DNA of 64,000 nt from Paralithodes platypus (lineage: Eukaryota; Arthropoda; Malacostraca; Decapoda; Lithodidae): positions 28,671,558 to 28,735,557 of the forward strand of contig CM064485.1 in the NCBI GenBank assembly GCA_032716605.1. The letters are read 5' to 3'. The position numbers were made by a program, and so were the translations under genes. This document shows, piece after piece, positions 20,541 to 32,600 of this stretch. Each line of letters begins with the position of its first letter. Positions within the stretch are counted from its first letter, which is position 1. The notes under the pieces were generated by a model. The model was not told where the DNA came from. It did not search any database and worked only from the letters and a program-made list of their open reading frames with translations.

Positions 20541-22140
20541 GAGACGTTTACAGCTGGGCTAACTTGTCTAGCCGGTGACGACAATTAAGCCTTTTTGGTA
20601 CTCCTCTGAAGGCCTTGAATCACCCTGTCCTGGACGTAGCCAGAGAACAAGGGATCGAATTAACGTAAGACAGTCGGGAGAACGACTTTTCTTACTATTC
20701 TGGCCTTATGGGAGGGTCAGGGCTTGCAGGTGGCTTTACGCCTTTTTGGTCAACCAACAGTTGTTAACCTAGGAATTCTTCTCGCCAGAGTTTTCTCCTA
20801 ACTCGTGTAATCCCTTCTAACATAACCAATCTTTCTAGCTTAAACCGGTTATGAGTTATGATTGTTTGTAAACCCAAGGTAGGGGATTGAGCCGGTTTAC
20901 AATAAGTTTATGATACAATCAACAATTTCGTAAATCGTTTGTCCACAGTTATAATCTTGCCCTTGGAGTCCCAGTTGCAAGAATATAATCGTGAAGGGTT
21001 TGTTTACTCATCTCACAGATTAACTTGGATCGCGTGTGTAACGGGAAGAAATTGTGCTTTCCCTTTTGGTATATGTTGTAAGGTTTGACTTAACTGTAAG
21101 ATTTTTTCCCCTTCCCTATATATAAGGGAAATGTATCGTTTAAGAAGGGTTAAGTAACCCTTGTCTATGTAAAGAGGTATTTAGCCTAGATCAGGAGAAC
21201 TAATATTCTCAAATCTATCTAAAATACTTTCAAGCCTAATTTATCCTTTCACCCCTTTTGTTATTCCCTGTAAAAATCCTTCCTTTTCGAATTTTGAGTA
21301 ATGCCCCCTTGTGTAAAAAGACCGCCAATTCCTACCCATGCGACGCCACCCTTTGTGGTCACCCTCCCCTTTTTTGGCGGGATCCCTGGCACTGGCCCTC
21401 GGTTCCTCACTGTCGTGACCCCAGGCCTACGAGAGAGACACCTATACCTACCCCTCAGTCTCTGTCATCATTCCCCACTTCTTCTCCGGACTTAGGCTTC
21501 CTTTCCCTCCATTCAGAGGTTCGTAATTAAGGTTTATAGTGTTATAAGGTATTGCTTATTCAGTTAAGTAAGTACTAGGTGTGTAATGTAGGAGGTATTG
21601 CTGTGATTGACAAATTCGTGAACTCGAGCCTACCATCGGGTTGGTTGACAGGCACCCCTCACCTGCCAAGTGCCTACAACCATTCAAATTCCCCCATTAT
21701 CATTGTGTTCAGTAAAACTTAGTCTGTGCACCTTTGCTAAGTGTTATTCTGATATTTTAGACTTTGTTATTCCAAATTAACGTCAAATTAACTTCGTGTG
21801 TAATAATTTCAGTCAGAGGGACGCCATTTGATGGCCTTCCAATTCTTGTGTTTTTCCATAATTCCCGACCAAACTTAGGCTAGCCTATTTTGCTAGTTTG
21901 TCTTTCACCGTTTTACATAATCCTGAGGTAGTGCGAGAACACCAGTTAAGAGTAGAATTGAGGACGAAGTTGATTAAAATGCTTTTGAAGCTTGGTCTTG
22001 GTCTTGGTCTTGGTACGAGAGTCACGCTCGACTGCTCGAGGTGTGGCCTTAGTATCGGCTCTCTCTCCTAGGATAAACTTATAAACTATAATGGAAAAGG
22101 ACAGGTTGAGAATAAAAGAAGATTGTTCCCCCGTGGGCAT
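20541..22140. other. Unassigned, probably LTR-B remainder and flank
   Basis: No gene or domain. Contents: AT-rich sequence, a TATATAAGGG at about 21117-21127, and near 22000 a short (CTTGGT)n run. The first several hundred bases may still be the family-B LTR. Confidence 0.4.
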
Positions 22141-22148
22141 TCTCACCC

Positions 22149-22170
22149 CAGCCTCACTATTGTGAGGCTG
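22149..22170 (-). repeat. LINE 3'-end hairpin
   Basis: CAGCCTCAC and GTGAGGCTG are perfect 9-bp arms around TATT. It lies about 100 bases after the ORF2 stop. A stem-loop at the 3' end is the likely recognition structure for the RT of CR1/L2-type elements. Confidence 0.65.
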
Positions 22171-22266
22171 ATCTTTTCCTCCACACTCCCTCTAGGTAGT
22201 CCTTAACACTCCGTGCAGTGGTCTCATTCCACATGTTTAAGTCGTTCAGGCCAAGCAGGTAGATCA

Positions 22267-25200
22267 CTATTCCGTTAGCCCCCATTCATACCTTCCTACC
22301 ACTGCATTCCATTCCTCCGCACCAATCTCTTGCACTATGGATCTTAGCATTACCCGCCTTTCTCCTTCATATTTTCTGCACTTTAGGAGGATATGCTCCA
22401 CAGTCTCATCCTCCCCGCTCTCGCACATCTTGCATGCCTTGTTGCCTTCATTTAACCATCAATATGTTCTGCTGTTCAGCTCAAGCGACTTAGTTCGGGC
22501 CTTGAAGAGGAGTTCACCTCCGATGCTCCCATCGTAGAATGGCTCCCTTCTTGGCTGTTGCTTACACATGTACCATTCTAGTGAACTCTTGTTTCTCATA
22601 TTCCCTGCCCATTCGTCCCTTGCTATGCTTTGTACCCGTTTGCCGATCTCTTTCTTCCATCTCTCATGGCTCCACATTTCCATACTTTCCCCCATCATGA
22701 TACCACGCATTCCGTACTTCTCTATCTTTTTGTCGCACATCTTGTTCCACTTACTGCTCTCCTTAGCCCATTCAAACACCTTTCGTGCCCATCTATCACC
22801 ATTCATTATTTCCAGTCTGACCTGGTACCGTAGGACTCCCTTGTCTATTCTTTCTTAAAAGGAGCTCCACCCCGCGTCACCTCTCAAGGCTTCTACTGCA
22901 GTGTACTTGTTTGCTCCCAGTGCGAGCCTTCCGACCCTATTCTGGGCAACTTCCAGCTTTGCCGTGTCATTCGCCGTCCACGGGATGGTTTCCAGACCAT
23001 ACATCAGGCCCGGCACCGCCATACCTTTCCATACTCCTCGCACTACTTCATACTTGTTCACTCTACACCTTGCAGCACTGCCAAGCCTTCCCACCCAATG
23101 GCTCGCTCTTGTTAGTCTCTCATCTTTTGTTTTCTCGCATCCTCTTGCATCCACTGTCATTCCCAGGTACTTGTATTCATTTGTTTGGGTAATAATAGTA
23201 TTCCCAAGTAGCCACGTCGCACCCACATCCGTTTCATCTCCATTCACTACTAGTAATTTACTTTTCTCCCTGCTAAAGCTCACATTCAGATCATTCCCAT
23301 ATTCGGACACCACATCTAGCATCCTCTGCAGATCCTCTCGGTTGTCGCTCATGATCACATCGTCTGCATATAGCAAGATACCCAGACATTCGTTCCCAAT
23401 TAGTGTTCCCCTGCCGGCTTCTTTCATTCTTGCAGCTAGTTCCTCTGTGTACATCCCAAACAGGAGGGGGGATAGCCCACAGCCCTGTCTAACTCCCCGC
23501 TTGTTTTCGACCCAGTCTGTCTCTATATCCCCCATACTGTATCTAGCCCTGGTATTCTCATACATACTTCTTATGATATTTATTATCTTTTCACTCACAC
23601 CTACTGTTTCAAGCAGCCTACACAACTTGTACCTGTTCACTCTGTCATATGCTTTCTCTATGTCTAGGAAGGCGAAGTATCCCTTCCGTCCGGACTTTTT
23701 CGTATTCTCTATCACTTCTCTCACTACGAACATGTTATCTTCCCCTCTTCTGTCCACTCGAAACCCATTCTGTTCTTCTCCCATCACTCTGTTCCTTTCA
23801 AAGATCCCTTTCAGCCTTTCATTCAGCACCCCACAGAACACCTTGGAAATTGTGTCCGTTAGCGTTATTGGTCGGTAGTTTTTCAGCTCTTTCTTACTCT
23901 TGTGACCCCTTTGTGCAGGAGGATCACCCGGCTCTCGTTCCATTTATACGGTACCCTCTCTCCTGACCACACTTTCTTAAAAAGTCCATACATGCCTTCA
24001 ATTACTCCATTCCCACCCTCTTTGTAGAATTCATATGGGATCTCGTCGTTTCCTGCGGCTTTACCAGTCTTCAGTTTCTTGACACATTTCATTATCTCTT
24101 CCCTACTGATCTCGTAATCCATATTTTCATCTACTGGTATCTTTCTTCCTATTATCAGGTTAGGTTCGCCCCTATCCTCCACCTCATTCGCACCCCCTAT
24201 GTTTTCCCAGAATTCTTTTACTGCCCTAGCTTTCTCCGGTTTCCCTCTCACCTCTCTTCCGTTCACCATTATCACTTCCACATTCACTCTTTCACTCTCT
24301 TGCTCTCCCCTTAGGAAGTCATACCATTCTCTACTGACCTCACCGCCTCTTGCCTTCAGCTCATCTACTACATCCTTATCGGCTTTTACTCTCGCTTTCC
24401 TTACTAAACCTCCTGTTATACTTTTGTGCTTCCTGTATTCCTCCCATGCTTCCTCATATGCGACCCGTTCATTCTCACCGTTGTCCTTGGACCTCCTTAG
24501 TCTTCTACACCTTCGGTTGCTCTCTTTTCTTTTTTTTCTGGCGGATTCGATGTCTTGGTTCCACCATCTCCTCTGGGGTCTCCTATTATTTCCTTTCTTT
24601 TTCCTCCTGACTCTTCTTTCAGCTACTTCTTTCACTGTCTTAGTGAATTCTTCATTCATTCTGTCTACCCCTCCGTCATCCCTCGAGTTCACACGCTCTA
24701 GTTCTTCCCCGAATTTTACCCAGTCCGCTTGTTTCAGTTTCCATTTCTTACCCTTTGGTTTCCTAGCTTCCTTTCTCTCCCTCCCACAGGTATACTGTAT
24801 CCACAACATATTGTGGTCACTTGTCACATCCATTCCTCGTTCTTCGTCTATCCTCATGTATTCCACGTTCTTCCTTGCATTCTCATTCACCAAGATATAA
24901 TCAATCGCAGATTCATTGTCTCTTCCGGCCCATGTCACTCGTCCCTCTGCGATGATTTCATTTAATATTTCCAGTTCATGCTCCTCAGTGAAATCCCTTA
25001 GCAGTTGTCCATTCGTGTTCACTTCTTCACCCAGGATTCCGATGTGTCCGTTCATATCACCCATTACGATCACCTGTTCTCGTCTATGTTCGTTTACCAG
25101 TCTTCTCATTAGGTCATATTTCCTTTCATTATCACGTCTGGCATCCGGTCCCTGTACCGTCTTGTAGCATATAATCAGTAAGATCCTTTCAGTCTTTCCT

Positions 25201-25484
25201 TTTGCCTTGTAGTTCAGGTAAGCTGCCATCATATCTTCACTCATCTCGCATTTGCCGACTTTTAACTCTTCAACCTCTATATCCATGTTCTTTCTCACTA
25301 TTAGGCCTATACCTCCACCCTTTTTCTTCCATTTACTGCGCCCCTTCCCAGTCATTCTGTAGTTTTCCGTGTACAGTTCCACTCTTTCACGTAGCTTCGT
25401 CTCTGTTATACCGAGCACATCTATACCCCCCTCATACAGTACTTCACTCATGTCTTCCATTTTTCCCACTCCCCATCCATTCAC
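22267..25484 (-). pseudogene. LINE ORF2: endonuclease and RT
   Basis: About 1,070 codons in three pieces. Endonuclease: VLGITETKL (catalytic Glu), VIVMGDMNGHIG, SAIDYILV and VTSDHNMLW (the final His). RT: NYRPITLTDTISKVF, FAFLDIEKAYDRV (motif A), RGVRQGCGLSPLLFGMY and LLYADDVIM (catalytic YADD). C-terminus: CKMCESGEDETVEHILLKC. Damage: one G appears to be missing from a G-run near 23915 (frameshift between HKG and GHKSKK), TAA near 22856 after GWSSF, and TGA near 22457 after NSRTY. The protein would nick target DNA and reverse transcribe its RNA; this copy cannot. Confidence 0.88.
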
Positions 25485-25532
25485 ATTTAGGCACCCTAAT
25501 CTAATGCAGTTCCTATCCTGCTGATTCCTGGT

Positions 25533-26765
25533 TCACATTTCCCGGGGGTTCTCACTCTCATTGCCGGAGTCAGGAGTCCCCCTGTCCTCTCTCTCGGCTG
25601 AGGTCTCTCCGTCCTCTCTCACGACTGGGGCCTCGGTTGGGTTAGTTACCTCGTTCCCGGGGATTGTTTCCTCTTGGCCTTCCCTAGGGGCAGGTTCTTC
25701 CCTGGTTTCGTCCCTGCGCGTCGGCTCATTCTCCCCTCCCTCTCCAGGTACTGCTTCTTCGGCTTCTACCATTATATCGGTCTCCTCTGTTCCTGGTTCT
25801 CTCCTCGTTTCCTCGTTACCGTTTGTTGGTCCCTCCCGGGTTTCTTCATGGTCCGGGTCTTGCCCATCCCTGGGGGCCCTTTTTTCCAGGCGCACCTTGT
25901 GTAACCTTTCGCTAGCCAGGAACCATTCCAGGGTCCTGTTTCCGAGGAGTCTTATCCCCTCGTTGTTTAGATGTACTCGGTCTCCTGCGAATCTATTGCC
26001 TGTGAGTTCCTGGTCTAGATCTAGGAAGCTCACTCCTATGTCCTCATTCCTCATGTGCTCCATTTTCATCTTGTATACCTCTTCTGCTATTTTCTTATTT
26101 ACTCTTCTTCGGGTATATTCATAGGCCATGTTTTCTCTGGGTCGTCTTAGTATACCCATAACTCCTACACGCAGATTCTTTTTGTGTGTCTTAATTATCC
26201 TGATTCCCTCAATCACTTCTCTTACGGTGTTCTCCGCTCCCTGTTGCATGAGGTCGTTTCCACCACCCTGGATGATTAGGGTTCCTTCCTGTAGCTGTTT
26301 CCCGCATTCCTTCGCCTCTTCCATTATATCCTTTATACCTTTCCCTTTCAGGCACATGTTCTTGCTTCCTTCCGCCTCCATCTTCACCTGTTTTCTTACT
26401 TTACCGATCATGCTGTCCCCCACTATTACCCTTGCTGTCCTCCTGCGATTTACTTCTTGTCTAAGTGTACTGCCCTGGTCTGTGGGGTCCGTCCTCACAG
26501 GGGTGGCCATAGGGCTAGTTCCCATTCGGTTTGTCTCATCTTCATTTACACTATCATTTTCTTCTGCAGCTTCCCTATTTTCCCCTGTATTATGTCTGGG
26601 TCTGCAGTTGTTTGCACTTGGTTGCTGGGCTTGCTGGTTCTCTGGGGCTGGAGCTGCCGCCCCCGCCGCCGCCGTTTGTGTGCATGTACACACACGTGTT
26701 TTTTCCTCCAGTTTCCTACTCAATTCTGCATTTTTCTCTATCAGACCTTCCATGCCCCCATTCAA
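25533..26765 (-). CDS. LINE ORF1 with SGNH hydrolase domain
   Basis: 410 residues, open throughout, ending 49 bases before ORF2. Residues 1-25 look like a short coiled coil (MEGLIEKNAELSRKLEEK). Residues 112-290 carry all SGNH blocks: IVGDSMIGK (Ser118), a Gly in KGKGIKDI, IIQGGGNDL (Asn170) and GDRVHLNNEG (Asp262, His265). The C-terminal 110 residues are low complexity, rich in Glu, Pro, Arg and Thr. In LINEs this domain is thought to act on lipids or to chaperone RNA; its real substrate is unknown. ORF1 is intact although ORF2 is broken. Confidence 0.85.
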   Translation of the reverse strand: MNGGMEGLIEKNAELSRKLEEKTRVCTCTQTAAAGAAAPAPENQQAQQPSANNCRPRHNTGENREAAEENDSVNEDETNRMGTSPMATPVRTDPTDQGSTLRQEVNRRRTARVIVGDSMIGKVRKQVKMEAEGSKNMCLKGKGIKDIMEEAKECGKQLQEGTLIIQGGGNDLMQQGAENTVREVIEGIRIIKTHKKNLRVGVMGILRRPRENMAYEYTRRRVNKKIAEEVYKMKMEHMRNEDIGVSFLDLDQELTGNRFAGDRVHLNNEGIRLLGNRTLEWFLASERLHKVRLEKRAPRDGQDPDHEETREGPTNGNEETRREPGTEETDIMVEAEEAVPGEGGENEPTRRDETREEPAPREGQEETIPGNEVTNPTEAPVVREDGETSAEREDRGTPDSGNESENPREM

Positions 26766-26830
26766 CTCAATGGCTTGACCGCCATTTTAGGATTTAGACC
26801 ATCTCGCATTTCGGAGAGACGACCAGGTTT

Positions 26831-27018
26831 AGTAAATTACTAATGTAACAGTTGTATTGTATGTTTAGAACTTGTTCATTACTTTGAGTTTATAAAACCA
26901 TGCATTTTGGTAAATATGATTGTATTTTAACGTGTAAATCAGGAAAGGACATTCGTTTGAGATCGTGTCCTTGAGTTTTGTTTACCTTTCGTGTCTCCGA
27001 CGTTCCAAAGTTAGGCCT
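26831..27018. other. Flank between two LINEs
   Basis: About 190 bases with no recognisable feature, ending at the 13-bp target duplication of the next LINE. It could include the 5' untranslated start of the minus-strand LINE. Confidence 0.4.
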
Positions 27019-27031
27019 ATTCAGATAAGTA
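27019..27031. repeat. TSD of I-type LINE, left copy
   Basis: ATTCAGATAAGTA, repeated exactly at 33348-33360 after the 3' tail. It fixes both ends of the element. Confidence 0.9.
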
Positions 27032-27239
27032 ACAGAGCCACTTGAACCACGGTGCGGAACGGTTGTCTGTCTGTTTACTTTGTGCCTTGTGGTTTCCGTT
27101 TGCCCTGTGTATCCCTCTGGCAAGCTTTGGAGCTTGGCCAGAGGTGTGAGCTCAGTGGAGCGTTGTGATATGCGGCTCTGGACTAAGTTTCTTTTGTTTA
27201 TAGGACAAATAACGTCAGTGAACCTTCCGTAAGTGTGCC

Positions 27240-28865
27240 ATGGCTTGCGGGGGGTGTGCAACAGCTGTGTCATTGGCCGGGACCCATGGTGCCCCTCCGT
27301 CAATGGGCGATGAGGATATGCGCCAGCCACAGAAACGGAGGAGAGCGGCTTCTCTGTCCCTTGATGACAAACGCCAGGACTGTGCCCGACGATCTGAAAA
27401 GTTTGTGTGCGAGTGCCCCTACTGATACTTTGGTGGCCTCTCCTCATCGGGTGACGTATTTAATTTCCTCTGTTCCGCAAGCTACTATCTTTGATCTTCC
27501 CCAGAAGGTGACTAAGGCAATAAATACCTCTCCATTTGCTAAATATGTCAAGGATGGTGATGTTCATGTGGTGGGTCGGGGAGAGGCCCTGTGTGTTAGT
27601 ATTCTGGATGCAGCTGTGCATATAAGTTGCCTAGCCCCCCTGAACTCATGACTAAATTTGGGGACTGGAATGTGAAGTGCTGGAAAACTATTACCCCAGG
27701 GGATGAGAGGTATACGTTGGGGAAGATTGGCCCGGTGTGCTCTACCATTACGGTCGAGGAATTGATGACGTCATTGTCTGTGTTCCACGGCAGGCCAACT
27801 AAACTTGTGAGTGTGAAGCGTTTGCCCCGACGCCCTACGGATCTTGTGGCTAGGCCTAGGCCAGATGGTACAGAAAGACCAGGAAGTGGTATAACGTCGG
27901 CGGTTGTGAGGCTCCAGTTTTTAGGCCCTCTCCCTGCCAAAATGCTACTGGGACACGTTAGCTACCCTGTGTCCCAGTACTTTTTCCCGATGCTCAGGTG
28001 CTATAAATGTTTTGCCTTTGCTCATGGTGCACTGTCCTGTAAAAATAAGGTGCGCTGTGCTAACTGTAGTGGCTACCATCGGATGACGCAGGAAGATACC
28101 AGCATCTGCACTAATGACCCTTCCTGTTACTTCTGTGGGGGGCCGCATAGGGTTACGTCTCGGGCATGCCCTGAGTATCGGAAGGCATTTGACATCCACG
28201 CAGAGTATAGAGATGGTAAATGTAACTTGTTGGTGGTGAATGATAGGCTGCGGCTTCTCAACCCACTGAAGCGTTCCCCTAGGCCTATTCATGACTCTTT
28301 GCCTGCTGCCTCTTCTCCGTCAATGGCCCGCCCTGTGTCCCGGCCTGTGGTTGGAGGTGTGTCATATGCGATGGTGAAATCTGACAATCGCTATGCTGCC
28401 CTGGGGGATCAAATGGATGTTGGTGATCTTGGGGATGAGTCTCAGACGGATGAGGAGCGGTTAACAGTTTCTGATCACCCAATGTCGGATGCGGATGTGG
28501 TTTTCCATCGCCCCAGCACTCCGGCCCCGCATCGTTCGCCTTGTTCCACTCCACGCCGACGCCCTCGCCTCCTGCATCAACGGCCTTCGGATGTCTCTCC
28601 TCCTGCCACCGCCCCTGCCATCGTCTACCCGGTAACTCGGACCCCTCTGCACCGGGGTGAGCCCCCCACATCTCCAGTAGCGGACGGGCCCTCTGTGGCT
28701 ACGCAGCCGACATCAATACAGCACCCCTCGCCTGCCCTGCGACCACCTGGTGACACTTATATACTGCTCTTCACAGACTTTCTTTGTCTCTTTCAAAATG
28801 GCCTGCCTTTCTTGGATATCTGCATTCGTCTCGTTCCCAGGTTGTTCTCCCTATTATCATCCTGA
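27240..28865 (+). pseudogene. I-type LINE ORF1, zinc-knuckle protein
   Basis: Starts at ATG 27240 (MACGGCATAVSLAG) with a basic segment (QKRRRAAS), shifts frame near 27390-27420 and shifts again near 27640; the rest (27627-28865) is open. In the last frame three Cys/His motifs follow each other: CYKCFAFAHGALSC, CANCSGYHRMTQ and CYFCGGPHRVTSRAC. This is the Gag-like RNA-binding module of Jockey/I ORF1 proteins. A Pro/Ser/Arg-rich C-terminus follows. Its role is to coat the element RNA. The stop TGA overlaps the ORF2 ATG (TGATG). Confidence 0.82.
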
Positions 28866-29575
28866 TGGCGCCTTCCTCCCTGACCTAGCTCTTCTTTTGG
28901 AATGCCCGTTCATTGTTACGCAAGACGCAGGATTTCCGTATGACGATCTCTCGAGTATCGCCGGCTGTTGTTGGGGTCTGTGAGACTTGGCTTACTCCTT
29001 CCTTGTCGGTTCGTCTCCCTGGCTACAATTCTACACGTGCCGACAGAAATGGGCGAGGGGGTGGACTGGTGTTGTTTATTAACCTCAGAAGTGCGCATGG
29101 GGGTAATTAGACACCTCTGCCTGTGCGCATGTATTTGAGCTGTTTCCATCACTAAAATATTCATTTTACCATAAATATCATTAATACTTATCCTTATGCG
29201 CCTATTATAGGTTGATTATAAAGGTATTAACCTGTTACAACAATAAAACAAGTGAAAACAGCGTTTGGATGGTCAAAATCGGCGATACAGGGCGGGAGTT
29301 ACATAATGTATGGGTGAGGCAACCTCCTTTCCCGCCAATTTCCCCCAAGGCTGGAGAGACACTGTCGATCGATACTCTCTCTCTCTCTCTTGCACTCGCT
29401 TTCTAACAGTGATGACAATGCCCTGCTTGCAACTCGATAATGTTAGCACGAAAATATACCTCAGAATAAGGGAATAACAGGGAAAATAGGTGATAACTGA
29501 AGGAGGGGAGGAAAGTGGGGAAGGAGGGGAGGTAGAGGAGTGATATTTTGCATGGCCCAGGGGCAAAAAAAAAAC

Positions 29576-29606
<31 letters not shown>

Positions 29607-32600
29607 CGATGTTTAAAGTTGATTTTTTTTTTCTGACTCTTAAGAGTCTTCCCGCAGTTCCCGGGTTAAGGCTGCGATCCCCTCTACGCCTCTTCGTCTC
29701 CAGAATTATGATAATGGATTTTTGGAGGTATTGGCGATGAAGGTGGCGGTTGATAACGGGTGGGTCACCTTCCTTTTGTGCTATAACCCCTGCAAGAGTG
29801 TCACGAAGGAAGAATTTCGGCACTATATCAGCCAACTCCCTCCGCCATATGTCATCCTCGGAGACTTCAACGCACACCATCGTTACTGGGAACCAGGCCT
29901 CCCTCGTACTTCACACAACTCTACAGGTAATTCCCTGTTTGACGTCCTCCTGGAAAGCCCTGCTCTCACCCTCCTGACGCCGCCGGGCCTCCCCACCCGG
30001 ATTGATCCGCACACAGCCGCCCACTCTACATTGGACCTCTGCTTTGGAACCGGGTCCTTCTCTGGTGCGTCTGTGTCTACTGGACCTTACATGGGCAGCG
30101 ACCATCTTCCGGTGCAGGTCTCGCTTCATGGTGTACAGGTCCGTAACTCTCAGCCGGCACGCCCACGTTGGAGGTTTGAGGAGGAGCGCTGGTCAAAGTT
30201 CGATCCTGTTTCTCTGGGGATTCCTCGTCATCTGCTACTGGTATTGGGATAACTGCAACAACTGTCTCTGAGGCATTGGTGACTGCGGGTCAGAAGGCAT
30301 TCCGGATGTCACGACCAGGGGGGTATAAGAGGCCTGTTGTACCTTGGTGGTCACAGAGCTGTAGGGAGGCTGTCCTGGATTGCCGCCATGCTTGGAGAGC
30401 ATGGAGGCACCGCCCCTGCACAGTAAAGAAATTGGCCTACAGGAAGGCGGATGCCCGCTGTACTAAGGTTTTGTTGGCGGCGAAGAGACTCGCCTGGTCC
30501 GCCTTTTGCTCGTCCTTGTCCTTTGTGGGCTCCTGTACCAAAGCGTGGAACTTTGTGAGGACGATGAACAGGGGCCATGTCAACTTGTCTCACCCCCTGA
30601 CGGTTGATGGGGTATTTATCAGTGACTGCCAAAAACAAGCCGACTGTCTGGCTGCCTACTTCACGAGTAAGTTTGGCGTGCCGGCGCCCTTGCCCTCTTT
30701 GGAGCTTCTGGAGTCTGTTATTGCCCACCATACGGACACCCCAGCACCTGGTGGGTTGGCGGCCCCCTTCACTACCCAGGAGTTCTCCCGTGCGGTATCA
30801 TCCCTTCCCATGGGCAAGGCTGTCGGACTGGACAACGTGGCTTATGAAATGCTCCGCCACCTCCCGCTGGGGGCCCAACAGGTTCTTCTGCAGCTTTACA
30901 ACGACAGCTGGCAAATGGGCGTTTTCCCTCACCCCTGGAAACATGCGATGCTCCTCCCGTTTCCGAAGCCAGGCAGGGACCCATCGCTACCGTCGTCTCG
31001 GAGGGGCATGAGTCTACTGTCTTGTATTGGGAAGCTCATGGAGAGGATGGTCTGCACACGCCTCATCTGGTGGCTCGAGACCCACAGCCTACTGAATAAT
31101 GCTCTTTGTGGATTTCGCCCTGGTAGGGGTACGAACGACGTCCTCCTCCAGCTAGAATTCCTCATCCACGACACGTACCGTTGGAAGCAAGTCCTGCTGG
31201 TGGCATTTATTGACATAGAGAGTGCCTTTGATTCTGCGTCCCATACAGGCATCCTCTACAAGCTGTGTCGCATGGGGATCACGGGTAATGTGCTTGCTTG
31301 GCTATGCAGCTTCCTGATGGGGAGGGTATTCTCGGTGTCTGTGGGGGCTGCGCAGTCCAGGCCGGTCCCCACTCAATGTGGCGTGCCGCAAGGTTCTGGT
31401 CTAAGCCCTCCATTATACAATGCACTACTGTCCGACTTCCCCAAGTTGGCTGACGTGACAGTCATGGTCTACGCAGACGATATCACCATCGCATGTGCTG
31501 CTGACTCCCTCCCCCTAGCTCAGTCACATCTTCAGTCTGCAGTGGATGGTTTCCTCTCTTGGGCATATGACTGGGAGATGGCATTGAACTCCAGGAAGAG
31601 CGCATTGATGTGCTTTACGCAGAAGACAGGTCTACCGGGTGTGCCGACGGTGTTGATGCATGGTGAGCCCCTGCCCATCCGCACCAGACATGTTTTTTTG
31701 GGGATGCACTTGGATGGCCCCATCCTCACATGGAAGGACCATATCGATTACTTACAGACTTCCTGTATGAAGAGACTTAATCTTATGAAGTGCATCGCTG
31801 GATCCAAATGGGGTGCTTCTCACGATGTCCTCCTGCGATTCTATGAAGTCTTCATACGCAGCAAGCTGAGGTATTGTTGTACGGTATATGGGTCTGCTTC
31901 AAAGTCGGTACTGCTCCGCCTTGACACTATCCACAATGCGGCCATTCGCATAGCGCTGGAGGCTCTCTGCTCCTCCCCAATAGTATCTCTGGAAGCGGAG
32001 TCTGGAGTCCTGCCCTTGCATTGGGACCGTGTGATGGCCGATTGCAGATGGATGTCCAGGGTTGCTCGGCTCCCGGTACAACACCCCCTGTGCCGCCTCC
32101 ATTCCACGGCGGGAGTGCCCATCAATGATCCTCGGTGGCCTGTGAAGCGCCGACACCCGTTCCTGGTCCGCGGCCTACAGCATTACCAACGTCTCAACAT
32201 GGCCCCCCCTCAGTGTGCTCCAGTCCCGCCGGTCTCCCCGGTGCCACCGTGGACTTCGCTCTCATCTCATCTCAACGCATCGTTCAATCGGGGTTTCAAA
32301 AAGTCGAGGGATGTGGTAGTGGCCAAGTTGTACTTTCAGGAACTGGACGCGACGAACTACCTGGGTTTCTTCCGCATCTTCACTGATGGGTCGTTCAAGC
32401 CGCCGGCCTCTTCCACCTCAGCGGCCTTCTACGAAGATTTGTCCTTGTGTCAGACGTGGAGGTTGCTGGGCTATCACCCTATCCTAGCAGCGGAGTTGTA
32501 CGCTATCTACCGGGCCCTCCTCTTTATCGACTTGAGCCTCCCGCCTCAGAACGTGGTCATCTACACGGATTCACGGTCTGCTGTGCATCTCCTGTCAGTT

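Larger units (their letters stand above)
22141..26830 (-). mobile_element. Non-LTR retrotransposon with SGNH ORF1
   Basis: Minus-strand two-ORF LINE: ORF1 (25533-26765) with an SGNH hydrolase domain, then ORF2 (22267-25484) with an APE-type endonuclease, RT and C-terminal zinc-binding motif. The 3' end has a short hairpin (22149-22170), as in CR1/L2-group LINEs, whose ORF1 also often has an esterase domain. Clade is therefore most likely CR1/L2-like (L2, Daphne or Crack), by inference. ORF2 has one frameshift and two nonsense codons. The 5' boundary near 26830 is approximate and I found no TSD. Confidence 0.82.

Noticed and set aside
22901..23878. A 325-codon plus-strand ORF
   Set aside because: Antisense shadow of the LINE RT on the minus strand; Ser/Leu/Phe-rich composition typical of a shadow frame.
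24199..24900. A 233-codon membrane-protein-like plus-strand ORF
   Set aside because: Antisense shadow of LINE ORF2; hydrophobicity comes from reading Lys/Glu-rich coding backwards.
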